From Desulfovibrio sp. (lineage in GTDB: Bacteria; Desulfobacterota; Desulfovibrionia; Desulfovibrionales; Desulfovibrionaceae): a stretch of DNA of 64,000 nucleotides. Positions within the stretch are counted from its first letter, which is position 1; each line of letters begins with the position of its first letter. A program made the position numbers and the translations under genes. A model generated the notes under the pieces. It was given only the letters and a program-made list of their open reading frames with translations, was not told the DNA's origin and did no database searches. The stretch covers positions 124,001 to 188,000 of the forward strand of contig JALHJW010000004.1 in NCBI GenBank assembly GCA_022839785.1. The letters are read 5' to 3'. Shown piece by piece: positions 18,030 through 26,864 of this stretch.

Positions 18030-19804
18030 TAAGCCTCCCGCATGTCATTCACGGCGTCGAACAGGGCCTTGGAAAGCCGCAGCTCCTCGTCCCTGTCGCC
18101 GCGCCGCTGCGCCTCCCGCAGGGCTTCCTGCAGGTTGCCGCGGCGGCGCTGGCAGATAATGTTGCGCAGGCCCCGGGTCATCTCCCGCCAGGCCTCCATG
18201 TAGCCCTCTCCCTGGTGCTGCGGCAGCTCGGCGGTCTTGGCGACAAACAGCTTTTCGTCCTCGTCGAGGAGGTGGAAGACGGCGCTCACGCCGTTCTCAC
18301 CGCATTCGCTGAGCTTGTCCCAAAAACTCCGGCCCCATTCGGACTCCAGGGCGAGGTCGTAGTCGTTCTCCAGAAAATCCTTCCAGCACTCCGGATGCAG
18401 CACGATGAAGGACAGCAACTGCCGGTCGCCCGCGCTGCCCTCCCCGGCCAGCCGCAGCGCCGCCGCGGCGCCGCGGGGCGTCGCGCCCTGCGCAGCCGCC
18501 TCCCGGCCCCGTTCCGGCCCCTTGACCACGGCCATGGTGCCGCGCCGCAGCGTGGCCTCGTCCAGACCGAGACCCTCTGCCAGACGGGGCAGATACCAGG
18601 CCAGCCAGTCCTTCTCGCGCAGGGACGAGAGAAAGCCCCGCGCCCACTCCATGACTTCGCGCGCCGAGGCCGTGGCCACGGTTTCGCCCATGCAGAAGTC
18701 CAGGCCGTCCACGGCCTCGGACAGACAGGTCTCGAACCCCGTCCGGCCCTCGGCCTTCAAGAGATCGTCCACGTCCTGCCCGCCGGGCAGGAGGACCACG
18801 GAGCAGGCCAGTCCCTGGGCCAGGATCATCTCCGCGCTGCGCAGCGCGGCCTTGCGTCCGGGCGCGTCGCCGTCGAAGACCAGGTCCACGCGCTTGCAAA
18901 AGCCCGCCAGGCGCTTCACCTGCTCCGGCGTCAGGGCCGTGCCGAGCACGCCCACCGCGTCCTGAAAGCCGAACTGGTGCAGGGTGAGCACGTCCATGTA
19001 GCCTTCGGTGAGCAGGACGCGGCGCGAGCGGGCCATGTGCGGCCGCGCCTGGAACAGGCCGTAGAGGTGCTCGCCCTTCTTGTAGATGGGCGAGTCCGCG
19101 CTGTTCAGGTACTTGGGCGCGTCCTTGTCGTCCGGGTCCACGATGCGGCCGCCGAAGGCGATGACCTTGCCGGAGAGGTCCTGTATGGGAAAGATCAGGC
19201 GACCCCGGAAGCGGTCGTATACCCTGCCGGAGTCGTTCTTCGAGAGCAGTCCGGCGATCACGCCCTGCTCCTCGGCGTAGCCCTTGGCCGCGAGGTGCTT
19301 CTTCAGCCCCTCCCAGTCGTCGGTGGACGCGCCCAGGCCGAAGGCCTCCGTCAGTTCGGGCGCCGCCCTGCGGCGCGCAAGATAGTCGCGCACCGCCTTG
19401 CCCGCCGCCCGGTTGACGACCGAGCGGAAATACTCCTGGGCCAGACGGTGCATCTCCAAGCAGGCGGTCTTCTGCTTCTTGCGCGCATCCGCCTGCGGGT
19501 CCGGGGCCAGCCCCTTGAGCTGGATTCCGGCCTCCTGCGCCAGGGCCTCCACGGCGTCGCGGAACTCCAGACCGTTGATGCGGCCGTAGAAGTCGATGAC
19601 GTCGCCCGTGGCCTGGCAGCCGAAACAATAGTAGAACCCGAGGTCCTGGTTCACGGAAAAGGACCCCTTGGTCTCCTGGTGGAAGGGGCAGGGCCCCATC
19701 CAGCGGCCGCCCGACGAGGGCCGAAGCTCAACGTAGCGGCGCACGACCTCCACCAGATCGAGCCGCGTCTTCAGCTCCTGGATGACCCCGGAATCGTAGC
19801 CCAT
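18029..19804 (-). CDS. dnaG: DNA primase DnaG
   Basis: 591 residues from the ATG at 19804, preceded by GGGAAGG. N-terminal CHC2 zinc-binding domain with C39, H42, C60 and C63. The catalytic core has the E-x-x-x-D Toprim signature [10 protein letters not shown] and [11 protein letters not shown]. The C-terminal ~150 residues would be the helicase-binding domain. Makes RNA primers for replication. It overlaps rpoD by one base, the conserved macromolecular-synthesis arrangement; rpsU is close by but separated by mutS2 and yqeY. Confidence 0.96.
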
Positions 19805-19886
19805 CGCCTTCCCTGCGGCCTGACGCCCGCAACCGGCCCCCCGCACGGGGGAATACCTAATGCCGCCCTGCCCGCTGGCAAGGGGG

Positions 19887-22184
19887 TCACGCGAATTCGA
19901 CAATGGTCTTGCCGTCGCCCCCTTCTTCCTCGGATGCCAGGAAGAAGTGCGCGACAGCCGGAAAATCCTTCAAAAAGACATGCACCTCGCGCCTGAGCGC
20001 GCCGCTGCCTTTGCCGTGGACGACCTCCACGTGCGACCGGCCCTTCAGCAGGGCCTGATCCAGAAAACGGGCAAGCTCCGACAATGCGGCGTCCGCACGG
20101 AAGCCGCGGATGTCGAGCGTGAGACGCTCGCCACCTTCGGCGCGCACCGTGACGGACGCCGGAACGGATGCCTTGGGGGACGTTGCGGACTTGCCGAGAT
20201 CGCCTGCCTCCACCCAGAGGGAGACGCCGCCGATGTCCAGCTTGACCTGGCCGCGTTTGGGGTCTTTGCCCAGCACAGTGCCGAGCTTATCCCATGATAA
20301 ATACCGCACCTTATCCCCGATGGCAAGATCGGCCAGGGACAGGGTCTCGCCCGGCGCGGGTTGCGGACGGTCCGCGCCCGCGACCTCCTCACGGGCCTTG
20401 GCCAGTTCGGCCAGGGCCTTCTTGCGTTCCAGCCTGCCCTCGCGCCAAGCGCGCATGATTTCCTGGGAGGTGGCCTGCAGCCGTTCCAGGGCGACACGCT
20501 TCTCTTTTTCGTAGCGCTCTTCGAGCCGCTGGCGCTTGTCCGCGGTCTTTTTCTGCTCGCGCCGCAGGCCCGCAACCTCCTTCTCGCGCTCCACGGCCAG
20601 CTCGTTGAGCCGGGTGAGCACGCGGGAGGAGTCGCCGCCCTCCATGAGCAGATTCTGCTCGGCGCGCCTGAGGATCTCCTCGGGCAGGCCGTGTTCGCGC
20701 GCCACGTCAAGGGCGATGGAGGCCCCGGCCTGGTCGTAGGCCAGCTTGAAGAGCGGGCGCTTGGTGGCGGGGTCGAAGAGCACGGAGGCCGAACGCACCA
20801 GGGGATTGGTCAGGCCGTAGGCCTTGAGCCCCGGAAAATGCGTGGCGCAGGCGCAGACGGCGCCGCGCTCCATGATGCTGTCCACCACGGCCTGGGCCAG
20901 GGCAGCGCCCTGGGCCGGGTCCGTGCCCGCGCCGAACTCGTCGAGGATGACCAGGGCCGAGGCGTCCACCTGCTCCCAGACGCGGGAGAGCGACCGGATC
21001 TGGGCCGTGAAGGTGGACAGGTGTTCCTCCAGGCTCTGTTCGTCGCCCAGAAAGGCGAATATCTTCCTGAAGCGCGGCAGGCTGGAGCCCTCGTCCACGG
21101 CCACGGGCAGGCCGGACAGGGCCATCAGGGCGGAAATTCCCAGGGTCTTGAGGCAGACGGTCTTGCCGCCGGCGTTGCCGCCGCTGACGATGAGCGCGAG
21201 CTGGCCGTCCAGCAGTTCGATGTCCTGTGGCGTGGCGGCCTCGCCCGCGAGCGCCAGCAGCGGATGGCGGGCGCGCGCCAGCCGCACGGGATCGCCGTCC
21301 CTGGGCAGCAGGATGCTTCCGTCCATGTCCGCGGCAAGCCGCGCCTTGGCCAAAAGGAAATCCACCTCGGCCAGCATGGACGCGGTGGCCCGCACCGCGT
21401 CCAGTTCCTGGCGCACGTAGGAGGTCAGCAGGACCAGGACCTTGCGCTCTTCCTCGCGTTCCTCCTGCTTCAACTCCTGCAGGCGGTTGTTCACGTCCAC
21501 CAGGAACAGGGGCTCGAAGTAGCAGGTCTCGCCGGTCTGCGAATAGTCGTGGATGATGCCGGGCAGGCGGTTCTTGAAGCTGGTCTTCAGCGGCACCACG
21601 AAGCGGTCCGAGGAGATGGTCATGTAGTCCTCCTGCAGGAAGGCCGAGAGCCCTTCCTTCTGGAGGAAATCCTTGACCCGCTTGGTGCATGCCTGGTTGA
21701 TGGAGCGTATCTCCGCGCGCACGGAAAAGAGCTCGGGCGAACTTTCGTCCTTCAGCCTGCCGTCGGGGTCGAGGCAGCGCCGCAGGCCCGCGGACGTGGT
21801 CTCCGGATGGGGCGCGCCATGCACCAGGGCCGCGAGCAGGTCCCAGCCGCGCGCGGCGTGTTGCTCCAGCGTCTGGCGCACGTTGCGGGCGGTGGCCAGG
21901 ACGTCGCGCAGGGCCACCAGGGCGTCCGGGTCGAGGACGGCATGGGGTGAGCCGAGAAAGGCCAGGAGTCCGGAGATGTCGGGCCAGGCGGCCAGGGAGA
22001 CGCCGCCCTCCGCGCGCCAGGCCAGGGCCTGGGCGGCCAGCTGCGCCGTCCGGCGCAGCTCCTCCTCGTCGGCCATGGGCGCGGCCGTGCGGCAACGCGC
22101 GCGTCCGGCCTCGGACACGGCGCGTTCCGCCAGGGCGTCCAACGCCTTGGGGAATTCAAGAAGATGAAATGTTCGGCGTTCCAT
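19887..22184 (-). CDS. mutS2: MutS2-family ATPase/endonuclease
   Basis: 765 residues. N-terminal helical core and clamp, then the MutS ATPase with Walker A S-G-G-N-A-G-G-K-T (the usual first Pro is Gly), Walker B L-V-I-L-D-E-F-G-A-G-T-D-P and A-T-H-F. A Lys/Glu/Arg-rich coiled coil follows (about 520-600). The C-terminal Smr domain carries L-D-I-R-G and H-G-K-G-S-G-A-L-R. MutS2 acts in suppression of recombination or in rescue of collided ribosomes, depending on the species; it lacks the mismatch-recognition domain of MutS. An 82-base gap separates it from dnaG. Confidence 0.94.
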   Translation of the reverse strand: MERRTFHLLEFPKALDALAERAVSEAGRARCRTAAPMADEEELRRTAQLAAQALAWRAEGGVSLAAWPDISGLLAFLGSPHAVLDPDALVALRDVLATARNVRQTLEQHAARGWDLLAALVHGAPHPETTSAGLRRCLDPDGRLKDESSPELFSVRAEIRSINQACTKRVKDFLQKEGLSAFLQEDYMTISSDRFVVPLKTSFKNRLPGIIHDYSQTGETCYFEPLFLVDVNNRLQELKQEEREEERKVLVLLTSYVRQELDAVRATASMLAEVDFLLAKARLAADMDGSILLPRDGDPVRLARARHPLLALAGEAATPQDIELLDGQLALIVSGGNAGGKTVCLKTLGISALMALSGLPVAVDEGSSLPRFRKIFAFLGDEQSLEEHLSTFTAQIRSLSRVWEQVDASALVILDEFGAGTDPAQGAALAQAVVDSIMERGAVCACATHFPGLKAYGLTNPLVRSASVLFDPATKRPLFKLAYDQAGASIALDVAREHGLPEEILRRAEQNLLMEGGDSSRVLTRLNELAVEREKEVAGLRREQKKTADKRQRLEERYEKEKRVALERLQATSQEIMRAWREGRLERKKALAELAKAREEVAGADRPQPAPGETLSLADLAIGDKVRYLSWDKLGTVLGKDPKRGQVKLDIGGVSLWVEAGDLGKSATSPKASVPASVTVRAEGGERLTLDIRGFRADAALSELARFLDQALLKGRSHVEVVHGKGSGALRREVHVFLKDFPAVAHFFLASEEEGGDGKTIVEFA

Positions 22185-22209
22185 GAACGGCGCGGCGGAC
22201 GGACCGCGA

Positions 22210-22653
22210 TCAGGCGAGGCGGGCGCGGACCGCGGCGCTGGCCTTGGCGCCGTCGATGGCGCCCTTGTGCGCGGCCATGAGCGCCTTCATCACCGCGCCC
22301 ATGTCCTTCATGCCGCTCGCCCCGACCTGGGCCACGGCCGCGTCGACGGCGGCCGCCAACTCGGCGTCGGAAAGCTGCCGGGGCAGGTAGGCTTCCAGAA
22401 TGGCCAGCTCGGCGTGTTCCTTGGCCGAGAGGTCGGTGCGGCCCGCGGCGTCGAACTGCTCGATGGATTCCTTGCGCTGCTTGGCCTGGCGGCCGATGAC
22501 CTCAAGCACGTCGTCGTCGGAAAGCTCGCGCAGCAACTCCACCTGACGGTTCTTGAGCGCCGCCTTCAGCATCCGCAGGGTGCCGACGCGGGTTTCTTCC
22601 TTGGCCTTGTAGGCGACGAGAAAGTCGGATTCGATGGTCTTCTGCAGGCTCAT
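22210..22653 (-). CDS. YqeY/GatB-like protein
   Basis: 147 residues, almost entirely helical, starting M-S-L-Q-K-T-I at 22653. The T-L-R-M-L-K-A-A-L-K-N, A-I-L-E-A-Y-L-P-R-Q-L-S-D and M-G-A-V-M-K-A-L motifs match the YqeY family. The C-terminal half is related to the tRNA-binding tail of GatB amidotransferase. Family members are often encoded between rpsU and dnaG, as here. A tRNA-related role is assumed but unproven. Confidence 0.9.
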   Translation of the reverse strand: MSLQKTIESDFLVAYKAKEETRVGTLRMLKAALKNRQVELLRELSDDDVLEVIGRQAKQRKESIEQFDAAGRTDLSAKEHAELAILEAYLPRQLSDAELAAAVDAAVAQVGASGMKDMGAVMKALMAAHKGAIDGAKASAAVRARLA

Positions 22654-22765
22654 GAGGATTCCGTCCGTTGTTGGAGTCCGCGTTGCGCCCCGCCCGGACG
22701 CCAAAAGAACTGCGCGGCGGCAGAAGCCGGAACCCGGCCCCGCCCGCCGCAGGCGGTGGACGTGA

Positions 22766-22793
22766 TCCGGGGCGCGCATCCGCGCGCCCCGGA
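22766..22793 (-). terminator. GC-rich hairpin downstream of rpsU
   Basis: A 12-bp perfect stem (22766-22777 with 22782-22793) and a 4-base loop, starting about 10 bases after the rpsU stop. There is no T-run, so it may be a weak terminator or an RNA-stabilising structure between rpsU and yqeY. Confidence 0.5.
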
Positions 22794-22802
22794 GCGAATT
22801 TC

Positions 22803-23003
22803 CTAGGACATGTTCATCTTGCGCATCTTCTTGAGAAGACGCTTGCGGGCGGCGGCTTTCTTCTTCTTGCGCTGCACGCTGGGCTTTTCGTAATGCTGGC
22901 GCTTCTTCAGCTCGGACAGAACGCCCGCCTTTTCGATCTGCTTCTTGAAGCGGCGCAACGCGATGTCGAAGTTGTCGCTGTCGTCGAGAATGACTCCGGG
23001 CAA
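22803..23003 (-). CDS. rpsU: 30S ribosomal protein S21
   Basis: 66 residues, extremely basic. The body [24 protein letters not shown] and the [10 protein letters not shown] tail is typical S21. The start is TTG at 23003, giving P-G-V-I-L after the initiator, with the strong site GGGGAGG upstream. No ATG fits the family N-terminus, so TTG is used. S21 sits near the anti-Shine-Dalgarno region of 16S rRNA. Confidence 0.95.
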   Translation of the reverse strand: MPGVILDDSDNFDIALRRFKKQIEKAGVLSELKKRQHYEKPSVQRKKKKAAARKRLLKKMRKMNMS

Positions 23004-23115
23004 AGGAATCACCTCCCCGTAATGATTTCTTCTTCCCGCAAGGGAAGGATGGTTTTGGTACCCCACTCCCCGCTGCAAGGCAAGCCTTTTCCCGCCAGGG
23101 TCCCGGCCGGAGTGC

Positions 23116-23148
23116 AAAAAAAGCGGCCCGCGGATTCCCGCGGGCCGC
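23116..23148 (-). terminator. Intrinsic terminator after the 60-residue membrane protein gene
   Basis: An 11-bp perfect stem (23123-23133 with 23138-23148), 4-base loop and seven T on the - strand. It ends the transcript of the small gene (and perhaps HU) and separates it from rpsU. Confidence 0.9.
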
Positions 23149-23169
23149 CGGAACTGCAAGGCGCGCGAA

Positions 23170-23352
23170 CTAGTGGTGATGGCCTTCCTTGTGCTGGCAG
23201 ACATCCCACAGGGTCTTCATGACGGCAAGGCCGAGGCCGGTGCCGATGATGCCCAGGACCGCATAGAGGACGCCGAAGAAGACGAAATGATCAGGCATCC
23301 ACCAGGGAAGGTCCCAAGGAAGCGGGCTGTGTACGGTTTCGCCGGGAATCAT
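23170..23352 (-). CDS. Small single-pass membrane protein, function unknown
   Basis: 60 residues: an amphipathic Trp/Pro-rich N-terminus (W-D-L-P-W-W-M-P), one clear membrane helix (about residues 23-46, [20 protein letters not shown]), then a short tail with one Cys and three terminal His. GGAGG lies seven bases before the ATG, and a strong terminator follows the stop, so it looks like a genuine gene. It is 34 bases downstream of the HU gene's stop on the same strand, so it may be co-transcribed with it. No family recognised. Confidence 0.75.
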   Translation of the reverse strand: MIPGETVHSPLPWDLPWWMPDHFVFFGVLYAVLGIIGTGLGLAVMKTLWDVCQHKEGHHH

Positions 23353-23386
23353 GGCAACCTCCGATTCGGGTCAGGATTGCGGAGCG

Positions 23387-23659
23387 TTACTTCACGGCGT
23401 CCTTGAGGAGCTTGCCGGGACGGAACTTCACGACCTTGGTGGCGGGGATGGTGATGGCCTTGCCGGTGCGGGGGTTCCGGCCGGTGCGGGCCTTGCGCTC
23501 TTCGACGACGAAGGTGCCGAAGCCGGTCAGGGTCAACTTGCCTTCCTTGACCAGGGTGGCCTCGACGGCCTCCAGGAAGGCGTTCAGCGCACGCTCGGCG
23601 TTGGCCTTGGTGGTGGAAGCCTTGTCCGCGATTTTGGCAACCAGTTCAGCCTTGGTCAT
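23387..23659 (-). CDS. hup: DNA-binding protein HU
   Basis: 90 residues, the normal HU length. M-T-K-A-E-L-V at the start; the G-F-G-T-F, R-x-A-R-x-G-R-N-P-R-T-G and K-V-V-K-F-R-P-G-K motifs of the dimer core and DNA-binding arms are intact. Nucleoid protein that bends DNA without strict sequence specificity. The start at 23659 is preceded by GGAGTGGAG. The 274 bases upstream contain several small hairpins but no convincing promoter pair that I can pick by eye. Confidence 0.95.
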   Translation of the reverse strand: MTKAELVAKIADKASTTKANAERALNAFLEAVEATLVKEGKLTLTGFGTFVVEERKARTGRNPRTGKAITIPATKVVKFRPGKLLKDAVK

Positions 23660-23933
23660 CTCTCCACTCCTTTTTTTGCTGAAAAATGACACACCCACGT
23701 CCCTGCGGGACCGAAATTTAGAGGCTGCACGAACACTGTGCAACCACATCCCCTTCTTCCCCCTCGAAGGGCGCGCCAGTCACCGTACGACGGTGCCTCG
23801 CACTGTTTGGGCACGTTAGCCGAAAGGCTATACCGTGTCCAGAGCAGGATGGCCGAAAAATCGCTTCACACGCGGCTTCCGCCATCTTTCGTCTGGTCCT
23901 AGAGCAATTTTTCCCAGGCAAGTCAAGTCGGAA

Positions 23934-24734
23934 TCACGCGAAAATACGCCCGGAAAGCCACATAAAATCCCCCACGGACAGGTCTTCGGGGCGTGCCTCG
24001 GGCCGGATGCCCCGTTCGCCCAGCCCCTCTTCAAGGTCCCTGTTCCATGTTGATTTGAATATCGATTTCAATTGCTTGCGCCTTTTCTGGAAGCACGCCG
24101 CAAGACAGCGGGACAGGGCGTGCGGATGTTTTGGAAGCTCCTCCGCAGGCCGCGGAACAAATTCGAGGACAGCCGAATCAATTTTCGGTTGCGGCCTGAA
24201 AACTTGCGGCGGAACCCTGAACAGAAGCCTGGGCCGGGCGAAAGCCTGGAGCCAGACCGAGAGCGCTCCGTACTCCTTGCCGCCCGGAGTCGCGGCGATG
24301 CGGCGGCCGACCTCGTACTGGACCATGAAGACCGCCCTGCTCCATCCCCGGGCGCGGTGCACGATCTCCCAGAGCATGGGCGAGGCCACGTTGTAGGGCA
24401 GGTTGCCGATGAGCCTGAGCCCCGGCAGGGCCGCCAGACCCTCCCAGGCGAAGGTCAGGCCGTCGCCCAGCACGACCTGGACCTCGGGCAGACGGGTCTT
24501 CAGTTCGCGCGCCAGGTCACGGTCCTTTTCCAAAGCCAGGAGCGGACGCGCCCCGAGCGCCAGGAGATGTTGCGTCAATGCTCCCCGTCCTGGGCCGATC
24601 TCCAGGACCGGCCCCTCTCCAGGCCCCAGGGTCGAGGCGATGCGCCGGGCCATGTTGACGTCGAAGAGGAAATTCTGGCCCAGGCTGCGTTTGGCGAAGA
24701 CGCGGCGGCCCGGACCGGAGACAGGGTCATTCAT
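23934..24734 (-). CDS. rsmA: 16S rRNA dimethyladenosine transferase
   Basis: 266 residues. SAM-dependent enzyme that dimethylates two adjacent adenines near the 3' end of 16S rRNA. Motifs: S-L-G-Q-N-F-L-F-D at the N-terminus, E-I-G-P-G-R-G-A-L-T for SAM binding, G-D-G-L-T for the acidic motif, and the catalytic N-L-P-Y-N-V-A. F-R-P-x-P-K-I-D-S-A-V is typical of RsmA/KsgA. Its start overlaps the end of the trehalose synthase gene by eight bases, so the two are translated from one message. Confidence 0.95.
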   Translation of the reverse strand: MNDPVSGPGRRVFAKRSLGQNFLFDVNMARRIASTLGPGEGPVLEIGPGRGALTQHLLALGARPLLALEKDRDLARELKTRLPEVQVVLGDGLTFAWEGLAALPGLRLIGNLPYNVASPMLWEIVHRARGWSRAVFMVQYEVGRRIAATPGGKEYGALSVWLQAFARPRLLFRVPPQVFRPQPKIDSAVLEFVPRPAEELPKHPHALSRCLAACFQKRRKQLKSIFKSTWNRDLEEGLGERGIRPEARPEDLSVGDFMWLSGRIFA

Positions 24735-26208
24735 AGGCGGGTTTCCTGAAGTCCACGGTTTCCTGGGGAAAGTCGTCCAAGTGGCGCGAGAAGGCGGCCT
24801 GCAGGAAGGAGTCGACCCACCAGTAGATGTTGTTGCGGCGGACCGAGTCCCTGAGCCTGCCCATGCGCGCGCGGCGCTCCCTGCCGTCCATGAAGCAGGC
24901 CCGCCGGATGGCCTTGGCCGTGCCCTCCACGTCGTAGGGGTTGACCAGCACGGCCCCGACCTTTTGGAGTTGCGTCGCCGCCCCGGCGAACTCCGAAAGG
25001 AAGAGCACCCCGCTCTCCATGACGTTGGCGGCGCAGTATTCCTTGGCCACCAGGTTCATGCCGTCGCGCAGGGGGGTGACCAGGGCCATGTCCGCGGCGC
25101 GGTAGTAGGCGGTCAGTTCGCTGCGCGGCAGGTTGCGGTACTGGTAGTGGATCGGGCTCCAGCCCGGCCGGGTGAACTGGCCGTTGATCTCGCCCACGAG
25201 TTGCTCGATCTCGTTCTTGAGCGCCGAGTATTCGGGGATTTCCTCGCGGCTGGGCACGGCGATCTGCACGAAAGTCATCTTCTCCTGCAACTCGGGATGG
25301 GAGAGGAAGAGCTGCCGGATGGCCCGGAGCCGTTCCGGGATGCCCTTGGTGTAGTCCATGCGATCCACGCCCAGGATGATCCGGCGGTGGCGCAGGGCCT
25401 CCCGGATTTCCTCGGCTCTGCGGACCACCTCCCTGTCCGTTGCCAGTCCCGCGAAACTGTTGAAGTCGATGCTGATGGGGAACGAGCCGACCCTGATCTG
25501 GCGGTTCTTCCAGGCGATGGAGACGATGTTGCCGCGCCCCGCCACCCGGATGCCGGGAACGAGCGCCTCCATGCAGGCCACGAAGTTGCGGCGGTCGCGC
25601 AGGGTCTGGAAGCCCACCAGGTCGTACTCCAGCAGGGCGCGGATGATTTTGCCGCGCCAGGGGAGCTTGAGGAAGATGTCCGGCGGGGGGAAGGGAATGT
25701 GCAGGAAGAAGCCGCACTGCCGCTCCACGCCCATGTTGCGCAGCACAAAGGCCATGTGCATGAGGTGGTAGTCATGCACCCAGATGTAGTCCGAGGGGCG
25801 GCTGTGGCGGGCCGTGGCCTCGGCGAAGCGCAGGTTCACGTCGAGATAGCTGCGCCAGTAGTCCGGCTGGAAATTGCAGCGCGAGGGCAGGTCGTGGAAC
25901 AGGGGCCAGACGATCTCGTTGGAAAAGCCGTGGTAGTAGCCCGCGATGTCCTTCTCATCCAGGAAGACAGGGCGCAGATCGTAACCCGCGTCGCGCGAGA
26001 AATCCTCCAGGAGCGGAGCCAGCTCCGCGTCCGCCGCGGCCCCGGCCCAGCCTATCCACAGGCCGCCGCGGTTCATGAGCACCGGAGCGAGGGCGGTCAC
26101 GAGCCCGCCGCTGCCCGCCGTGACCGTCCAGCGTCCCTCCTGCCGGGAGAGGGAAATGGGCAGGCGGTTGGAGACCACCACGAGACGGGTGGCGCAGGAG
26201 TTGCTCAT
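24727..26208 (-). CDS. otsA: Trehalose-6-phosphate synthase
   Basis: 493 residues. Glycosyltransferase family 20 enzyme making trehalose 6-phosphate from UDP- or GDP-glucose and glucose 6-phosphate. Motifs: V-V-S-N-R-L-P-I near the start, [53 protein letters not shown] and N-P-Y-D-V-E-G. Of two ATGs six bases apart, the second (26208) has proper spacing from the GAGG. No trehalose phosphatase gene is next to it, so OtsB must be elsewhere or the phosphorylated sugar is used differently. Confidence 0.93.
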   Translation of the reverse strand: MSNSCATRLVVVSNRLPISLSRQEGRWTVTAGSGGLVTALAPVLMNRGGLWIGWAGAAADAELAPLLEDFSRDAGYDLRPVFLDEKDIAGYYHGFSNEIVWPLFHDLPSRCNFQPDYWRSYLDVNLRFAEATARHSRPSDYIWVHDYHLMHMAFVLRNMGVERQCGFFLHIPFPPPDIFLKLPWRGKIIRALLEYDLVGFQTLRDRRNFVACMEALVPGIRVAGRGNIVSIAWKNRQIRVGSFPISIDFNSFAGLATDREVVRRAEEIREALRHRRIILGVDRMDYTKGIPERLRAIRQLFLSHPELQEKMTFVQIAVPSREEIPEYSALKNEIEQLVGEINGQFTRPGWSPIHYQYRNLPRSELTAYYRAADMALVTPLRDGMNLVAKEYCAANVMESGVLFLSEFAGAATQLQKVGAVLVNPYDVEGTAKAIRRACFMDGRERRARMGRLRDSVRRNNIYWWVDSFLQAAFSRHLDDFPQETVDFRKPAYE

Positions 26209-26318
26209 CGTCATCCTCGTGGTTGGGGTGGCTGAAAGAACTCCGATTCCGCCATGGTAGACTGCATGGCGCGTCAGGGCAACCCGCTTCGGGACGGAAC
26301 CGCCCGGAACGTCCCGGA

Positions 26319-26852
26319 TCAGAGGCTGGTCTTTTTCCGGAGGATGCGCAGGGCGCGGCGGCGGCGGTAATTGCGGATCAGGGGCAGGGAGACGAAGTAG
26401 GAGGCCACGGCGCAGGGGATGCCGATAATTGTGCCGCCGATGAACATGACCACCAGTCCCTTCCAGCTCACGGCCGCGAGTTGCGCGGCCGCGGCGTGCA
26501 GATTGTCGAAGCTGATGTCGAGACAGAGGTCGCCGAAGGGGGAGAAGAGGCTGCCGACCTTGAACTCGATGATGTAGAAGATGACCCAGTTCAAGGGATT
26601 GGATATCCAGGTCGCGGCAAAGGCCGCCACCTTGCTGCCGCGCAGCAGGACGGAAAGGATCAGGGCCGCGGCGATCTGCAACGGAAAGAGCGGGATGGCG
26701 GGCAGCCACCCGGAAAAGACGCCGCAGGCCACGCCCCGGGCCACCACCTCCGGCTCGGCGCGCACGCGCAGCACCTTCAGCCAGTAGAACTTGGCCGCTC
26801 GCTTCAGGCGCTCCGCAATGCCCTTGCCGTCTCTGCCGTTGCCGTTGGCCAC
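26319..26852 (-). CDS. DUF2062 membrane protein
   Basis: 177 residues with a basic N-terminus and three or four membrane segments. V-A-R-G-V-A-C-G-V-F-S-G-W-L-P near residue 40 and T-W-I-S-N-P-L-N-W near 85 are DUF2062 signatures. The function of the family is not established; members often sit near glycosyltransferases. It starts 12 bases after the EF-G paralogue and is followed by 110 bases holding a GC-rich imperfect hairpin (26290-26316) before otsA. Confidence 0.85.
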   Translation of the reverse strand: MANGNGRDGKGIAERLKRAAKFYWLKVLRVRAEPEVVARGVACGVFSGWLPAIPLFPLQIAAALILSVLLRGSKVAAFAATWISNPLNWVIFYIIEFKVGSLFSPFGDLCLDISFDNLHAAAAQLAAVSWKGLVVMFIGGTIIGIPCAVASYFVSLPLIRNYRRRRALRILRKKTSL

Positions 26853-26864
26853 CGTCGTCCTGTC

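Noticed and set aside
23700..23880. Hairpins in the HU upstream region considered as a tRNA or small RNA
   Set aside because: No T-loop sequence, acceptor stem or CCA pattern; only small local stems such as 23817-23830.
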